A DNA stretch of 64,000 nucleotides from Halomicrobium zhouii (GCF_900114435.1 NZ_FOZK01000001.1:124001-188000), one strand, 5' to 3'. Positions 7,791-15,638 are shown, counted from the first letter of the stretch. Notes: generated from the sequence alone by a model not told the origin. Made by a program: numbers and translations.

Positions 7791-8108
7791 TTACACGTCG
7801 TTCGTTCCTTCGTCCGGTGCTCCATTGCTCGACGTATCTCCGGTATCGAGGTAGACACCTTCCTCAGCGTCGTACTCCTCGTCGAGATACGCTTCACCTT
7901 CGTCGGTCAGGAGGTACGCACCATTACCGACGTGGCGTAGTAATCCGTTCTCGGAAAGCTTCTTCATGCGACGACTGACCTGAGTTCGGGATACACGAAT
8001 CAAGCCGCTGTCGTCCAGTTCTTTCGGCGTTCCCGTACCTTCGTTCTCGCGTATCCACTCCAGAATCCTATCGTCCCATACACTCTGCCACGATCCAGAC
8101 CGACGCAT
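7791..8108 (-). CDS. PhiH1-type winged-helix repressor, first copy
   Basis: A 105-residue winged-helix protein when started at the ATG at 8108, which gives the family-typical beginning MRRSGSWQSVWDDRILEWI; an ATG six codons upstream (8126) is the alternative. Residues 30-60 form the helix-turn-helix (VSRTQVSRRMKKL), the wing follows (NGAYLLTDEGEAYL), and the C-terminal 30 residues are acidic and disordered. It is transcribed away from the integrase operon, with the 17-bp palindrome between them. This is the classical layout of a provirus repressor that controls its own gene and the divergent operon. Regulation is inferred from layout. Confidence 0.75.
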   Translation of the reverse strand: MRRSGSWQSVWDDRILEWIRENEGTGTPKELDDSGLIRVSRTQVSRRMKKLSENGLLRHVGNGAYLLTDEGEAYLDEEYDAEEGVYLDTGDTSSNGAPDEGTNDV

Positions 8109-8162
8109 TGGAATTGTGTATTTCACGCCACGTACCTAATTCACTCTTTTGGTGCATATGCG

Positions 8163-8179
8163 GTTAATACATTATTAAC
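8163..8179. promoter_or_regulatory. Perfect 17-bp palindromic putative operator
   Basis: GTTAATA-CAT-TATTAAC is a perfect inverted repeat with a 3-bp centre. It lies about 55 bp before the repressor start and 134 bp before the first gene of the integrase operon. It also overlaps TATA-like sequence in both directions, so a bound dimeric winged-helix protein would block either promoter. Confidence 0.6.
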
Positions 8180-8230
8180 AGTATCGTCGTTACATTTATG
8201 CACACCCCAAGTAAATGGTATGTTGCGGGT

Positions 8231-8288
8231 AGCCTGCTCGCAGAAGGCTCTCGGCGATTGAAAGCCGGGCCGTGCTGGAACACGGCCC
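8231..8288 (+). other. Two hairpins in the leader of the integrase operon
   Basis: AGCCT...AGGCT (8231-8249) can form a short stem. GGGCCGTG-CTGGAA-CACGGCCC (8267-8288) is a perfect 8-bp stem with a 6-nt loop, and short CCGG/CCGGC flanks may extend it. They lie in the roughly 130 bp between the palindrome and the ATG at 8313, so they are either in a structured 5' leader or in recombination-site DNA. Confidence 0.4.
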
Positions 8289-8312
8289 AAAGCAGGTGTC
8301 CCGGCTGCAACC

Positions 8313-8534
8313 ATGCAAGACGGAACAACCACGGGGCGTGCGCCCCGTACCGACAGAGAGGCAGCGCCAGCAGAAAAGACTCCGGTTCCCCAACCCGCGA
8401 AATATCTCCTACGGTGTCCCGATTGCGGTCTGGAAGTAGATTGTTTTTTACACCCGTCTGCAGCTTCCCGGCAACGGAATCTCCCGTGTCCGGAATGCGA
8501 CCGCATGATGGCAGTCAGTAGAGGTGGAAACTGA
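8313..8534 (+). CDS. Zinc-ribbon small protein of the integrase operon
   Basis: A 73-residue protein. The first 28 residues are disordered and polar. The second half holds CPDC (about residues 35-38) and CPEC (about 60-63), a four-cysteine zinc ribbon. Its TGA shares the A of the next ATG at 8534. The integrase of the temperate pleolipovirus SNJ2 is co-transcribed with two small accessory proteins needed for integration; two small proteins in one operon with an integrase here suggest the same role, although the gene order may differ. A directionality or accessory recombination factor is therefore my inference. Confidence 0.6.
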   Translation: MQDGTTTGRAPRTDREAAPAEKTPVPQPAKYLLRCPDCGLEVDCFLHPSAASRQRNLPCPECDRMMAVSRGGN

Positions 8535-8662
8535 TGGGACATCAGTGCGAAACCTGCGGTTCGTTCGTTAAGTTCGTCGGGATGGTTCGGGGCTACCTCA
8601 CCTGGCGGTGCAACAAGTGCGATCGAAATCTGGAGTTCGCCGAGGTCGATTTCGATGACTGA
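8534..8662 (+). CDS. 42-residue zinc-ribbon microprotein
   Basis: A very short gene fixed by its overlaps: the ATG shares one base with the previous stop, and its TGA lies inside the start of the integrase (overlap of 8 bases). It encodes CETC at residues 5-8 and CNKC at 26-29, spaced 17 residues apart, exactly a minimal zinc ribbon, followed by an acidic tail EVDFDD. Four well-placed cysteines in 42 residues and the tight coupling make a chance frame unlikely. Likely partner of the integrase, by analogy with the small SNJ2 recombination proteins. Confidence 0.6.
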   Translation: MGHQCETCGSFVKFVGMVRGYLTWRCNKCDRNLEFAEVDFDD

Positions 8663-9704
8663 TCTCGACCCGATTTCTCCCGTCGACGCCGTCGAGATGT
8701 TCCTTGACGCGATGCGGGACGAGCATGCGGAGTCCACGCGGAAAGGAGAGCGCCACAGGCTACGCGCTTTCACCCAGTTCTGCGACGAGGAAGGAATCGA
8801 GAACCTGAACGAGCTGACCGGCCGTGACCTATACAAATACCGCATCTGGCGTCGGGAAGGTCAGGGCGACGGCCGCGAAGCGATAAAGCTGGTCACCCTA
8901 AAGGGCCAGTTGGCATCGCTCCGCCGATTTCTCCGGTTCTGCGCTAACATCGACGCCGTCCCTCCGGAGATGTACGAACAGGTCACGCTCCCCGTAATGA
9001 AGAACGGCGAGGACGTGTCTGATAGCACGCTGGAGGTAGATCGAGCAATCGAGATTCTGGACTACTTGGAGAAAGCCCAGCCCGGCTCCCGTGATCACAT
9101 CATACTGCTACTTCTCTGGCAAACCGGCGCTCGGACTGGGGCGATTCGCGGCCTCGACCTCGAGGACGTCGATCTCGATGGCAAACACCCTCGGTTTTCA
9201 GGTCCGGCTATTCAGTTCGTTCACCGGCCAGACCAGGGAACGCCGCTGAAGAACAAGCAGAAAGGAACTCGCTGGAACCGAATCAGCGAGAAAGCGGCTC
9301 GCTACATCCAGGATTACATCGACTATCACCGCAACGACGTTACTGACGACTACGGGCGGAACCCACTGATCACGACTGAGTACGGCCGTCCAGCTGGGAA
9401 CACGTTCCGGACGACGTTGTATAGGGTCACCCGACCGTGCTGGCGCGGGGAACCCTGCCCGCACGATCGGGATATCGACGAGTGCGAAGCGACGCACCTG
9501 GACAAAGCTAGCAGGTGCCCGTCTGCTCGATCCCCTCACGACGTGCGTAGTGGTCGAGTGACCTACTACCGACGGGAGGACGTTCCCCGTCGAGTAGTGC
9601 AAGACCGCCTTAATGCGAGTGAGGATATTCTAAATCGCCACTACGACCGCCGTTCGGACCGTGAACAGGCAGAACAGCGCAGCGACTTCCTCCCAGATAT
9701 TTAG
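8655..9704 (+). CDS. int: Tyrosine recombinase/integrase of the provirus
   Basis: A 349-residue integrase. Residues 1-100 form a SAM-like core-binding domain (AVEMFLDAMRDEHAESTRKGERHRL). The catalytic domain shows the first arginine in TGARTGAIRGL (about residue 160), HxxR in SPHDVRSGR (about 295) and the nucleophile tyrosine in NRHYDRR (about 333), so all key residues are present and the enzyme is probably active. A cysteine-rich insert near 255-290 (CWRGEPC...CEATHLDKASRC) is compatible with a zinc site, as in several haloarchaeal integrases. It would insert and excise the element at its att sites and is translated together with two zinc-ribbon microproteins. Confidence 0.9.
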   Translation: MTDLDPISPVDAVEMFLDAMRDEHAESTRKGERHRLRAFTQFCDEEGIENLNELTGRDLYKYRIWRREGQGDGREAIKLVTLKGQLASLRRFLRFCANIDAVPPEMYEQVTLPVMKNGEDVSDSTLEVDRAIEILDYLEKAQPGSRDHIILLLLWQTGARTGAIRGLDLEDVDLDGKHPRFSGPAIQFVHRPDQGTPLKNKQKGTRWNRISEKAARYIQDYIDYHRNDVTDDYGRNPLITTEYGRPAGNTFRTTLYRVTRPCWRGEPCPHDRDIDECEATHLDKASRCPSARSPHDVRSGRVTYYRREDVPRRVVQDRLNASEDILNRHYDRRSDREQAEQRSDFLPDI

Positions 9705-9800
9705 AAACAATGTCGCCGATAATCGAAGTCACACAGTCCCGAAAAGTCACGTCCCATCGTGCCCGTGAAGCCGCTGAGCGATAGCGAAGCGTGCTGAACG

Positions 9801-9820
9801 ACGCAGGTGGGATTCGAACT
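9801..9820 (-). other. tRNA 3'-end-like fragment, possible attachment site
   Basis: On the minus strand the sequence AGTTCGAATCCCACCTGCGT has the T-loop TTCGAAT followed by a T-stem-like CCCAC. The sequence before the loop does not pair with it, so this is not a full tRNA. Such 3' fragments are left when an element integrates into a tRNA gene, and this one lies 97 bp past the integrase. Its orientation does not easily fit a tRNA restored on the left side, so chance resemblance is possible. Confidence 0.3.
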
Positions 9821-9824
9821 ACGG

Positions 9825-9911
9825 CAGACCGAGCGAAGCGAGGTCTGGCATCGAGTGAGAATCCTAGAGGACGCGGAGCGTCCTCCGACCTTCGCGAAAC
9901 CGAAGGTTTCG
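9825..9911. repeat. Three consecutive perfect hairpins
   Basis: CAGACC/GGTCTG (9825-9847), GAGGACGC-GGA-GCGTCCTC (9867-9885) and CGAAACC-GAA-GGTTTCG (9895-9911) form three separate perfect stems in 90 bp, immediately after the putative attachment site. Nothing else is seen between the integrase stop and 10015. Confidence 0.5.
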
Positions 9912-10014
9912 CTCAGCCCCATCGTGCCGCTCGAAAAACGCCTTCTTAGACCTTGAATCGAGAATTTTTGATAGTAATGACAATCGCTAAATGTTTTGCC
10001 TGAGTCCGCAGAGT

Positions 10015-10215
10015 ATGAGCGACGGGGACGGGAAAGCGATGTGGTTGTTCACGCTTGCGCTCGGCGGCGCGCTCAGCGTGGCGGTTACCGATCAGTTCGT
10101 CCTGGGTCGGTTCGGCGAGATGGCAGTCGCTGCAGCGACGATGGTCGTTGTCTATTACGTCGTGCTGTTCGCGTATCGCCAGGTGGCGGAGTTTAGCAGC
10201 GACGAGACAGCGTGA
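10015..10215 (+). CDS. Small 2-TM membrane protein
   Basis: A 66-residue protein from the ATG at 10015. Two hydrophobic helices (about residues 8-27 and 34-55) are joined by a short loop, with an acidic C-terminus (SSDETA). I chose this start because the open frame before it (8 codons) adds a polar stretch with no ribosome site. Tiny two-span proteins of this kind are common and unnamed in haloarchaea. No partner is evident; the next gene is 213 bp away. Confidence 0.55.
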   Translation: MSDGDGKAMWLFTLALGGALSVAVTDQFVLGRFGEMAVAAATMVVVYYVVLFAYRQVAEFSSDETA

Positions 10216-10397
10216 TGTCCGTCCAGGCGACCGCGTCGCTAACCGTTTGGCGTTCTTCTTTTCGCAACTGGAGACCGGATATGTCGACGGAAGTCTCGTC
10301 TTACAACCCTGCCGTTCCTCGTCTCCTCTCGTTCATTTTGGCGGATCAGGGCCCGAGTGCCGTGACGGTGTGTTACAGTAAATTCTGTTTCAAAAGC

Positions 10398-10408
10398 ATT
10401 AATACAGA
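10398..10408 (+). promoter_or_regulatory. TATA-like element before the Tat substrate gene
   Basis: CATTAATACAG, 21-31 bp before the ATG at 10429, in an AT-rich upstream patch. Confidence 0.4.
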
Positions 10409-10428
10409 GTCATTTCGATCTATATTTG

Positions 10429-11433
10429 ATGTCTGGTGACACTAATTTCAGTCGGCGCGCGCTCATCAAACGAGTAGGAGCCTGCTCGGTCGCCGGTATC
10501 ACAGCCTCGGGAATCACTTCAGCGTCGCCAACCCGAGACAGGAGCCGAGAGAGGGAGGAAACCGGCGACGGTGCCAACGGTTCCAGTAAGGAGTCTATCC
10601 GACAAACGTCGGCGAAAGAGGTGTACGAGCTTTACAGAGAAACGTACGGCAAAGATGTCGCCCGCAAGGCAAAGAGTCTCTGGGTGGAATACGCGAATGC
10701 CGTTTTAGAAGACCGTCTCTCTCACTCGAAGGCATTTGCCAGATTCAAACAGCAACTCGCAGATTACTCACCAGAATTCAGACGCGCACTGGAGAATCAG
10801 GAAAAGCAGTCGGAGCGTGAACAGCTGTCACCGCTACAGCAGAGCGTCGCCGATGGAAACGTCGATCCGGACGACGAAAGTGTAAGCGTAATCGGAGGCG
10901 TCTCCACACAGGACAACCAGGATATTTTGCTGATAGATGGACAGGAGAACGGAAGCGGTGTCGTCGGGTTCCGGAAGTCCGATTACGACACGGGCAAGAA
11001 CCATCTCCTCTGTATCACTGCCACGCCCGGAGCGGGTGACGTGAGACAGGAAGTCTGGCTGGAAGGGAATATCTACGTCCAGAACGGTGGCCCTCACGAT
11101 ATCGTACTGGAGTATTTCGAGAACGGAGGAGTCATCGGTGCCAGCGCTTCGTACGACGTGTGGGTCATGGAGGAAGGTGACTCCCACAAGACCTGGCACG
11201 ACCTGAAAAGCGTTAACTCGTCAGTGAATGGGAGCGGTAGTATCGGCACTCGATACAATTTCGCCGACGACACGGTGTACAACGTAGGCATCCGGCTCAA
11301 GTGCGTCGCCTCCGGGCTTGGAAAAGCCGCCGCAGACTTCCACACCATCAACGGACCCAGCGAGATCCTCCCGGGTGACTCTCCGTACCGCCATCTCGAG
11401 GCGAAGACGCTCAGAATTTCCGAAGACGGCTGA
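10429..11433 (+). CDS. Tat-exported hypothetical protein
   Basis: A 334-residue protein. The ATG at 10429 is preferred over the in-frame TTG just before it. It has a twin-arginine signal (FSRRALIKR, hydrophobic core, cleavage near residue 35), then a charged helical region of about 110 residues (AKEVYELYRETYGKDVARK) and a beta-rich C-terminal domain of about 180 residues with VWLEGNIYVQNGG and SYDVWVMEEGD. The fold may be an extracellular beta-sandwich; no family is recognised. It is monocistronic with its own TATA box. Codon use is less GC-biased than that of the genes to the right, so it could also have been acquired laterally near the provirus edge. Confidence 0.65.
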   Translation: MSGDTNFSRRALIKRVGACSVAGITASGITSASPTRDRSREREETGDGANGSSKESIRQTSAKEVYELYRETYGKDVARKAKSLWVEYANAVLEDRLSHSKAFARFKQQLADYSPEFRRALENQEKQSEREQLSPLQQSVADGNVDPDDESVSVIGGVSTQDNQDILLIDGQENGSGVVGFRKSDYDTGKNHLLCITATPGAGDVRQEVWLEGNIYVQNGGPHDIVLEYFENGGVIGASASYDVWVMEEGDSHKTWHDLKSVNSSVNGSGSIGTRYNFADDTVYNVGIRLKCVASGLGKAAADFHTINGPSEILPGDSPYRHLEAKTLRISEDG

Positions 11434-11543
11434 GTTGGGGATAGATCAAGTCGGAGGCCCTCTGTTCGCCCCATACCCCACTGTTTCATTTGGTACTTCG
11501 ATATCGGTGAACGCACATCTCATTCCATGTCCAGGAGGCCAGC

Positions 11544-11912
11544 TCAGGCTGCGGATACGTCGCTCCGCCCACCGAATCGGAAATACGAAACTGCAAGGGC
11601 TACCACGAGACATCCAGCAATCACGTAGTCAGTTCCTGCAGGGACCGGTATCGATACGCCGAGTACAGCGACAGCACCCAACAGTAACACGAGGAGCAAC
11701 TCAACGGCGAAGAATCCGATGAGCGCGTATCCCATCCGGTCCAGTTGACTCGTGAAGAGCGCATGCCCGATCAAGATCCCGCCCGCTATGATCGGTATCA
11801 CCGGCGCGATACTGGTCGGATCGCTCGGCAGGAGATAGCTCCCCACGGCGAGAGCAAGCACGTATAGAATCGCGGTAAGAGCAGTCCTCACCCAGGCATT
11901 CTCAGTTCCCAT
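11544..11912 (-). CDS. 4-TM hypothetical membrane protein
   Basis: A 122-residue protein with four evenly spaced hydrophobic helices (about residues 9-27, 35-53, 60-82 and 90-108) and short loops, N- and C-terminal ends polar. No catalytic or binding motif is visible. It stands alone between the Tat substrate gene (convergent) and the MFS gene (same direction, about 200 bp away). Confidence 0.6.
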   Translation of the reverse strand: MGTENAWVRTALTAILYVLALAVGSYLLPSDPTSIAPVIPIIAGGILIGHALFTSQLDRMGYALIGFFAVELLLVLLLGAVAVLGVSIPVPAGTDYVIAGCLVVALAVSYFRFGGRSDVSAA

Positions 11913-12114
11913 AGCCGGAGAAAAGAAGTCAAATATATATCAATTTTTTCACTTTCGATATCCCCCCCGGGTCTGTGCAACTGGTAAATGGCCGCTCCTG
12001 GTTACGGGAGGGTGGTGACTGGCAGACGGCGATCGTGTCCGTCCGCAGGGCAGTCACCAGCGGAACGTTCGCCAGGCCGACCGGTACGATTGCCGCCGCC
12101 GCGGGGCCAGCTAT

Positions 12115-13308
12115 TCACGACCCCGTCGGCAACTTCCCGGCCCTCGCCAGCACGGCCATCCCGATCGCAATCACAGCCACAAGCCCAGCGTAGCCGTAGA
12201 ACACGCCTGAATAGCTCAACCCAGCCTGCGCCAACAAACCAACAGCGACGCTCCCGGGCGCCTGGATGAGCATCATCGTCGCGCTAAAGCCCGAGTACGC
12301 GCTGGCGCGGTTCTCGTCGGGGAGGTTGTCCAGCAGGTAGGCGTCGCCCACCGGAAAGAGGCCGTGGACGACGAGGCCCATCACGACGGAGACGGCGGCG
12401 ATGGCGAGGACGCCCTCGACCATCGTGAACGCGACCAGCGTGACGACGAAGCCGCCGAGCACCGAGAGGAGCATCGAGAGGTAGGAGAAGCGGTCGGCGA
12501 GTCGGCCGGCGACGATGAACGACGGGACGCCGGCGGCGAAAGTGAGCGTCAGCAAGTTGTTGGCCGTCCCCGGGGGGATGTCCTTGGCGGCGCCGAGGTA
12601 GGTGACGTAGAAGTTGAACACGCCCTGCCAGACGAAGCCCGTGAAGCCGACGAAGACGACGCCGGCGGCCACCAGCGGCCACTGGGCGCGAATCCCCGCG
12701 ATGAGGTCGCGGTCGTCGACGCCGGCGGTGGGTAACTCGGCCCGGCGGACGGCGAGGGCGAAGGCCGCCGTTCCAGCGAGCGCCAGCACGGCGAGCGCGC
12801 CGAAGGCGATGCGCCACGACCCCATGCCGATGGCGACGGCGACGAGGAACGGCGCGCTGACGGCGGCTATCTGGGAGGACATCCCGCGCAACCCGACCGC
12901 GATGCCCACCTTCTCGGGGTAGAGTTCGCTCACCAGCGGGTTGGCCGCGATGAAGAACACCCCCGTCGCGAGGCCGACGAACAGCGCGCCGACGACCGTC
13001 AGCCAGATGCCCGGCGCGAGTGCGGTAAAGGCCGCCGCCGCGGAGAGCCCCAGTCCCATCCCCAGGAGTGTCCGGTGCCGGCTGACGAAGGTGAGCAGGT
13101 ACCCCGTCGGGAGGCGAGGGAGCGCGCTGCCGACCCACACCGCCGTCGCCGCCAGGCCCGCCGCCGCGGGACTGATGCCGTTGCTGATGAAGAAGTCCAC
13201 CAGCGGCGCGAAGGCGATCCGACCGAAGTTCACCAGGAACGAGAACGTACAGATAGAGACGAAGACGCCCAGGCGGCCCGGGGGCTTCGCCGTCGCCGAC
13301 TCCGTCAT
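12115..13308 (-). CDS. MFS transporter
   Basis: A 397-residue major facilitator protein with 12 hydrophobic helices. The conserved loop between helices 2 and 3 appears as GSALPRLPTGYLLTFVSRHR (about residues 57-76), and the matching loop of the second half as VAGRLADRFSYL (about 265), the usual MFS repeat signature. The length is typical for the family. Haloarchaeal relatives are annotated only as MFS transporters; no substrate can be read from sequence. The gene is monocistronic and points away from the family-A repeat at 13.55 kb. Confidence 0.88.
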   Translation of the reverse strand: MTESATAKPPGRLGVFVSICTFSFLVNFGRIAFAPLVDFFISNGISPAAAGLAATAVWVGSALPRLPTGYLLTFVSRHRTLLGMGLGLSAAAAFTALAPGIWLTVVGALFVGLATGVFFIAANPLVSELYPEKVGIAVGLRGMSSQIAAVSAPFLVAVAIGMGSWRIAFGALAVLALAGTAAFALAVRRAELPTAGVDDRDLIAGIRAQWPLVAAGVVFVGFTGFVWQGVFNFYVTYLGAAKDIPPGTANNLLTLTFAAGVPSFIVAGRLADRFSYLSMLLSVLGGFVVTLVAFTMVEGVLAIAAVSVVMGLVVHGLFPVGDAYLLDNLPDENRASAYSGFSATMMLIQAPGSVAVGLLAQAGLSYSGVFYGYAGLVAVIAIGMAVLARAGKLPTGS

Positions 13309-13553
13309 GGGCGACGGGGAAGCGGTGCTGGCCGGCCACCGGTCTCATCGACAGATCCGTCCGCAGGGGGACGGACGCCGACGACGAACGTCAGATGCAC
13401 GCCTACGGATCGCCGCGTCGCGTGCTTGAACCCCTCGCTTCCGGCCTATACCGATCTAAAATTCGCTGTCACGTCGCGACGGGTGATCCTGAGTCCGTAG
13501 TGAGCGGGTGATTCACGATCACGCTATTGAAACGAACACAGACAGCACGACCC

Positions 13554-13954
13554 AGAAAGCCCTCGGCGCGCTCGACCACTCCGGGGCTCGCTGCGCTCCA
13601 GCGGGTGCTTGCTTCGCCCGGGAGGGTTCGACCGCCGCTCGCCCTTTCAGTCCTCCAGGACGGCCCAGCACCGCAGCCCTGCCCTTCCCCTGGTCGCGCG
13701 CCCCTCGCGTTTGCTCGGGGACGCGCTCCCGGCCGACCGCCGCGCGGTTACGGAAGGAAGCGTGACCCGCCGCGGACGCGGCGGGTTCGGGGAGGGGTGG
13801 CGGTCCAATCGCGAGCGCGTTTCATCGCGCGAGCAACGCGGCGCCTGGAGGACTGAAAGGGCGAGGTGCGGTCGACGAAGTCCGAACCCGTAAGCACGCG
13901 AGGAACGAGCGCGCGCAACGGGTTCGCACGAGTCGAGCACGCCGAGGGCTTTCG
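13554..13954. repeat. Family-A long palindromic repeat, copy 1
   Basis: The ends AGAAAGCCCTCGGCGCGCTC.. and ..GAGCACGCCGAGGGCTTTC are inverted repeats of about 22 bp with one mismatch. Inside, 32-bp arms (13628-13659 and 13844-13875) pair with only two mismatches, so nearly the whole 401 bp folds on itself. It shares a 32-bp identical block (CACCGCAGCCCTGCCCTTCC.., 13669-13700) and other blocks with the copy at 40.0 kb. It fills most of the gene-free gap 13309-14099. Open frames across it are arginine/serine-rich shadows. Confidence 0.8.
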
Positions 13955-14099
13955 AGTTGTTTGACTTCGTGCGAAGAGCGACAATCCCGAAACCTACCAA
14001 TCGCTACGTCCTTGAGCTGTACTCACCGAAACGAGCCCGCCGACGGTCGATTCCGATCAGGGTCCGCTAACGGGGAGTCACGACCCCCCAGTAGCCCCG

Positions 14100-14414
14100 C
14101 TAGTCGTCCGGCAGCCGCCCGAAACACTCCCGGCAGAACGTCACACCGGCCCTGTTCGCCGTCCCACAGGCATCGCAGACGACGACTTCCACCCCCTCGC
14201 TCGCGTCGAACGCCGACGACGGGAACGCTGAGATGCCGGTCGGATCCGGCGACGGGCTGGAGCGACCGTCCATCCGCCGTGCCCGCTCGATCAGTTCGTC
14301 GTCCCGCAGGTAGGTGAGCCCCTTCCAGAGGCCGAGAAACAGCAGCGTCGGTGCGACGACGACGAACAGTCCCGCCAGCACTCGAAACGCGAGTTCGAAC
14401 TGACCGATGGCCAT
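14100..14414 (-). CDS. Membrane protein with C-terminal zinc ribbon
   Basis: A 104-residue protein with one N-terminal hydrophobic helix (about residues 9-29), a polar linker of 45 residues, and a C-terminal CDAC-x9-14-CREC zinc ribbon (about residues 80-98). The ribbon reads like the rubredoxin-type zinc_ribbon_2 domains found at protein ends in haloarchaea. A membrane-tethered ribbon could recruit a partner, but none is visible. Neighbours are the palindromic repeat and the aminopeptidase. Confidence 0.6.
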   Translation of the reverse strand: MAIGQFELAFRVLAGLFVVVAPTLLFLGLWKGLTYLRDDELIERARRMDGRSSPSPDPTGISAFPSSAFDASEGVEVVVCDACGTANRAGVTFCRECFGRLPDD

Positions 14415-14549
14415 AATCGACGTAGGGCATGGGGATGGGAGTAGCTGGCGGTGAATTCCCTCCCGGAGCTACGCTTCGAAGCCGTCCTCACGGCTCGCTC
14501 CACTCGCCGTTCGTCTTTACGGAGATTCCCCCCGGCGGTCGGAATCTCC

Positions 14550-15638
14550 CTACTCCTCGAACCCGTCTTCAAATTTGAACGTCCCGTCCCGCTGCACCAC
14601 TTCTCCGTCCACCTCGATGGAGGAGTCCGCACTCATGTCGACGATCATGTCGACGTGGACGGCCGAATCGTTGCGCTCGTTGTCCTCGCCGACGGTGTCC
14701 TCGTAGGCGCGGCCGACGGCCATGTGGACGGTGTCGCCCATCTTCTCGTCGAACAGCATGTTGTAGGTGAACCGGTCGATGTCGCGGTTCATCCCGATAC
14801 CGAGTTCGCCGAGGTAGCGGGCGCCCTCGTCGGTCTCCAGCACCTGCGTCAGGACGTCCTCGTTCTTGGCGGCGGAGTGCTCGACGACTTCGCCGTCCTC
14901 GAAGCGGAGGTACGCGTCCGTTACTTCCCGGCCCTGGTGGTAGAGGGGCTTGTCGAACAGCACCTCGCCCTCGACGCTGTCGGCGACGGGGGCGGTGAAC
15001 ACCTCGCCGCCGGGGAGGTTCTTCTCGCCGTAGTCGTTGAGCGTCGGGTTGCCGTCGATACTCATGGTGACGTCCGTCGTGTCGCCGGAGACGATCCGCA
15101 CCTCGTCGGCGGGGTCCAGGATCTCGACCATCTGGGCCTGGTGTTCCCGGACGGCGTCCCAGTCCTTGTTGATGGCGTCCCAGACGAAGTTCTCGTAGCC
15201 CTCGGTGCTCATCTCGGCCAGCTGGGCGTTGGCCGGCGCGGGGAACTGGGTACCACACCAGCGCTTCGAGAGGCGCTCTTCGAGGACTGGCTGGTTGGCC
15301 TGCCGGTACGCGGCGTTCGTCGCCGGGTCGACGTCACTGGTCTCCGTGACGTTGTCGTCCGCGCGGACCGAGATGTACGCATCTGTCTCCTCGATGAGGG
15401 CGAGTTCGTGGGCCGGCGTCTCGTACTCGTCGTCGCCAGCGCGGAGGAAGGCCCGTTCTGCACGATCGCTGTCGAACATGGTGACGGGGTTCGCACCGAC
15501 GTCGCCGATCAGTTCGTGGATGGCGACGACCAGATCCTCGGCGATGGGGGGCGCGACCACGAGCACGTCGTCACCGGGTTCGAGCGAGACGGAGTGGTTC
15601 ACGACGATTTCGGCGTGGTTGCGTATCCGGGGGTCCAT
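14550..15638 (-). CDS. M29 family metallo-aminopeptidase
   Basis: A 362-residue protein matching the AmpS/aminopeptidase T (M29) family in length and layout: an N-terminal alpha/beta domain (VVAPPIAEDLVVAIHELIGDVG) and a C-terminal metal-binding half. Expected metal ligands are seen in GEVLFDKPLYHQGR, NRDIDRFTYNMLFDEKMGDTVHMAVGRAY, and NDSAVHVDMIVDM (His/Asp). It removes N-terminal residues from peptides in the cytoplasm using two divalent metal ions. Monocistronic, with its start facing a small membrane gene in the same direction. Confidence 0.88.
   Translation of the reverse strand: MDPRIRNHAEIVVNHSVSLEPGDDVLVVAPPIAEDLVVAIHELIGDVGANPVTMFDSDRAERAFLRAGDDEYETPAHELALIEETDAYISVRADDNVTETSDVDPATNAAYRQANQPVLEERLSKRWCGTQFPAPANAQLAEMSTEGYENFVWDAINKDWDAVREHQAQMVEILDPADEVRIVSGDTTDVTMSIDGNPTLNDYGEKNLPGGEVFTAPVADSVEGEVLFDKPLYHQGREVTDAYLRFEDGEVVEHSAAKNEDVLTQVLETDEGARYLGELGIGMNRDIDRFTYNMLFDEKMGDTVHMAVGRAYEDTVGEDNERNDSAVHVDMIVDMSADSSIEVDGEVVQRDGTFKFEDGFEE

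Larger units (their letters stand above)
1..9820. mobile_element. Pleolipovirus-type provirus (left end outside window)
   Basis: The block combines a pleolipovirus-like structural gene order (4-TM VP3-like protein, large spike with C-terminal anchor, two membrane proteins, VP8-like NTPase) with PhiH1-type repressors and a tyrosine integrase. This is the layout expected of temperate pleolipoviruses such as SNJ2. The left end is not seen. The right end is placed just past the integrase, at a tRNA-3'-end-like fragment near 9801-9820; that boundary is inference. The segment 4.9-7.5 kb is visibly AT-richer than the rest and holds probable cargo genes. No replication initiator is visible inside the window, so it would have to lie upstream, or the element is incomplete. 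Confidence 0.75.

Noticed and set aside
9801-9820. A complete tRNA gene
   Set aside because: Only a T-loop/T-stem-like end is present; the 5' side does not pair and no anticodon or D arm can be folded.
13600-13950. Arginine/proline-rich frames of 80-120 codons across the family-A repeats
   Set aside because: They exist on both strands of a palindrome, have no conserved start and no protein-like composition.
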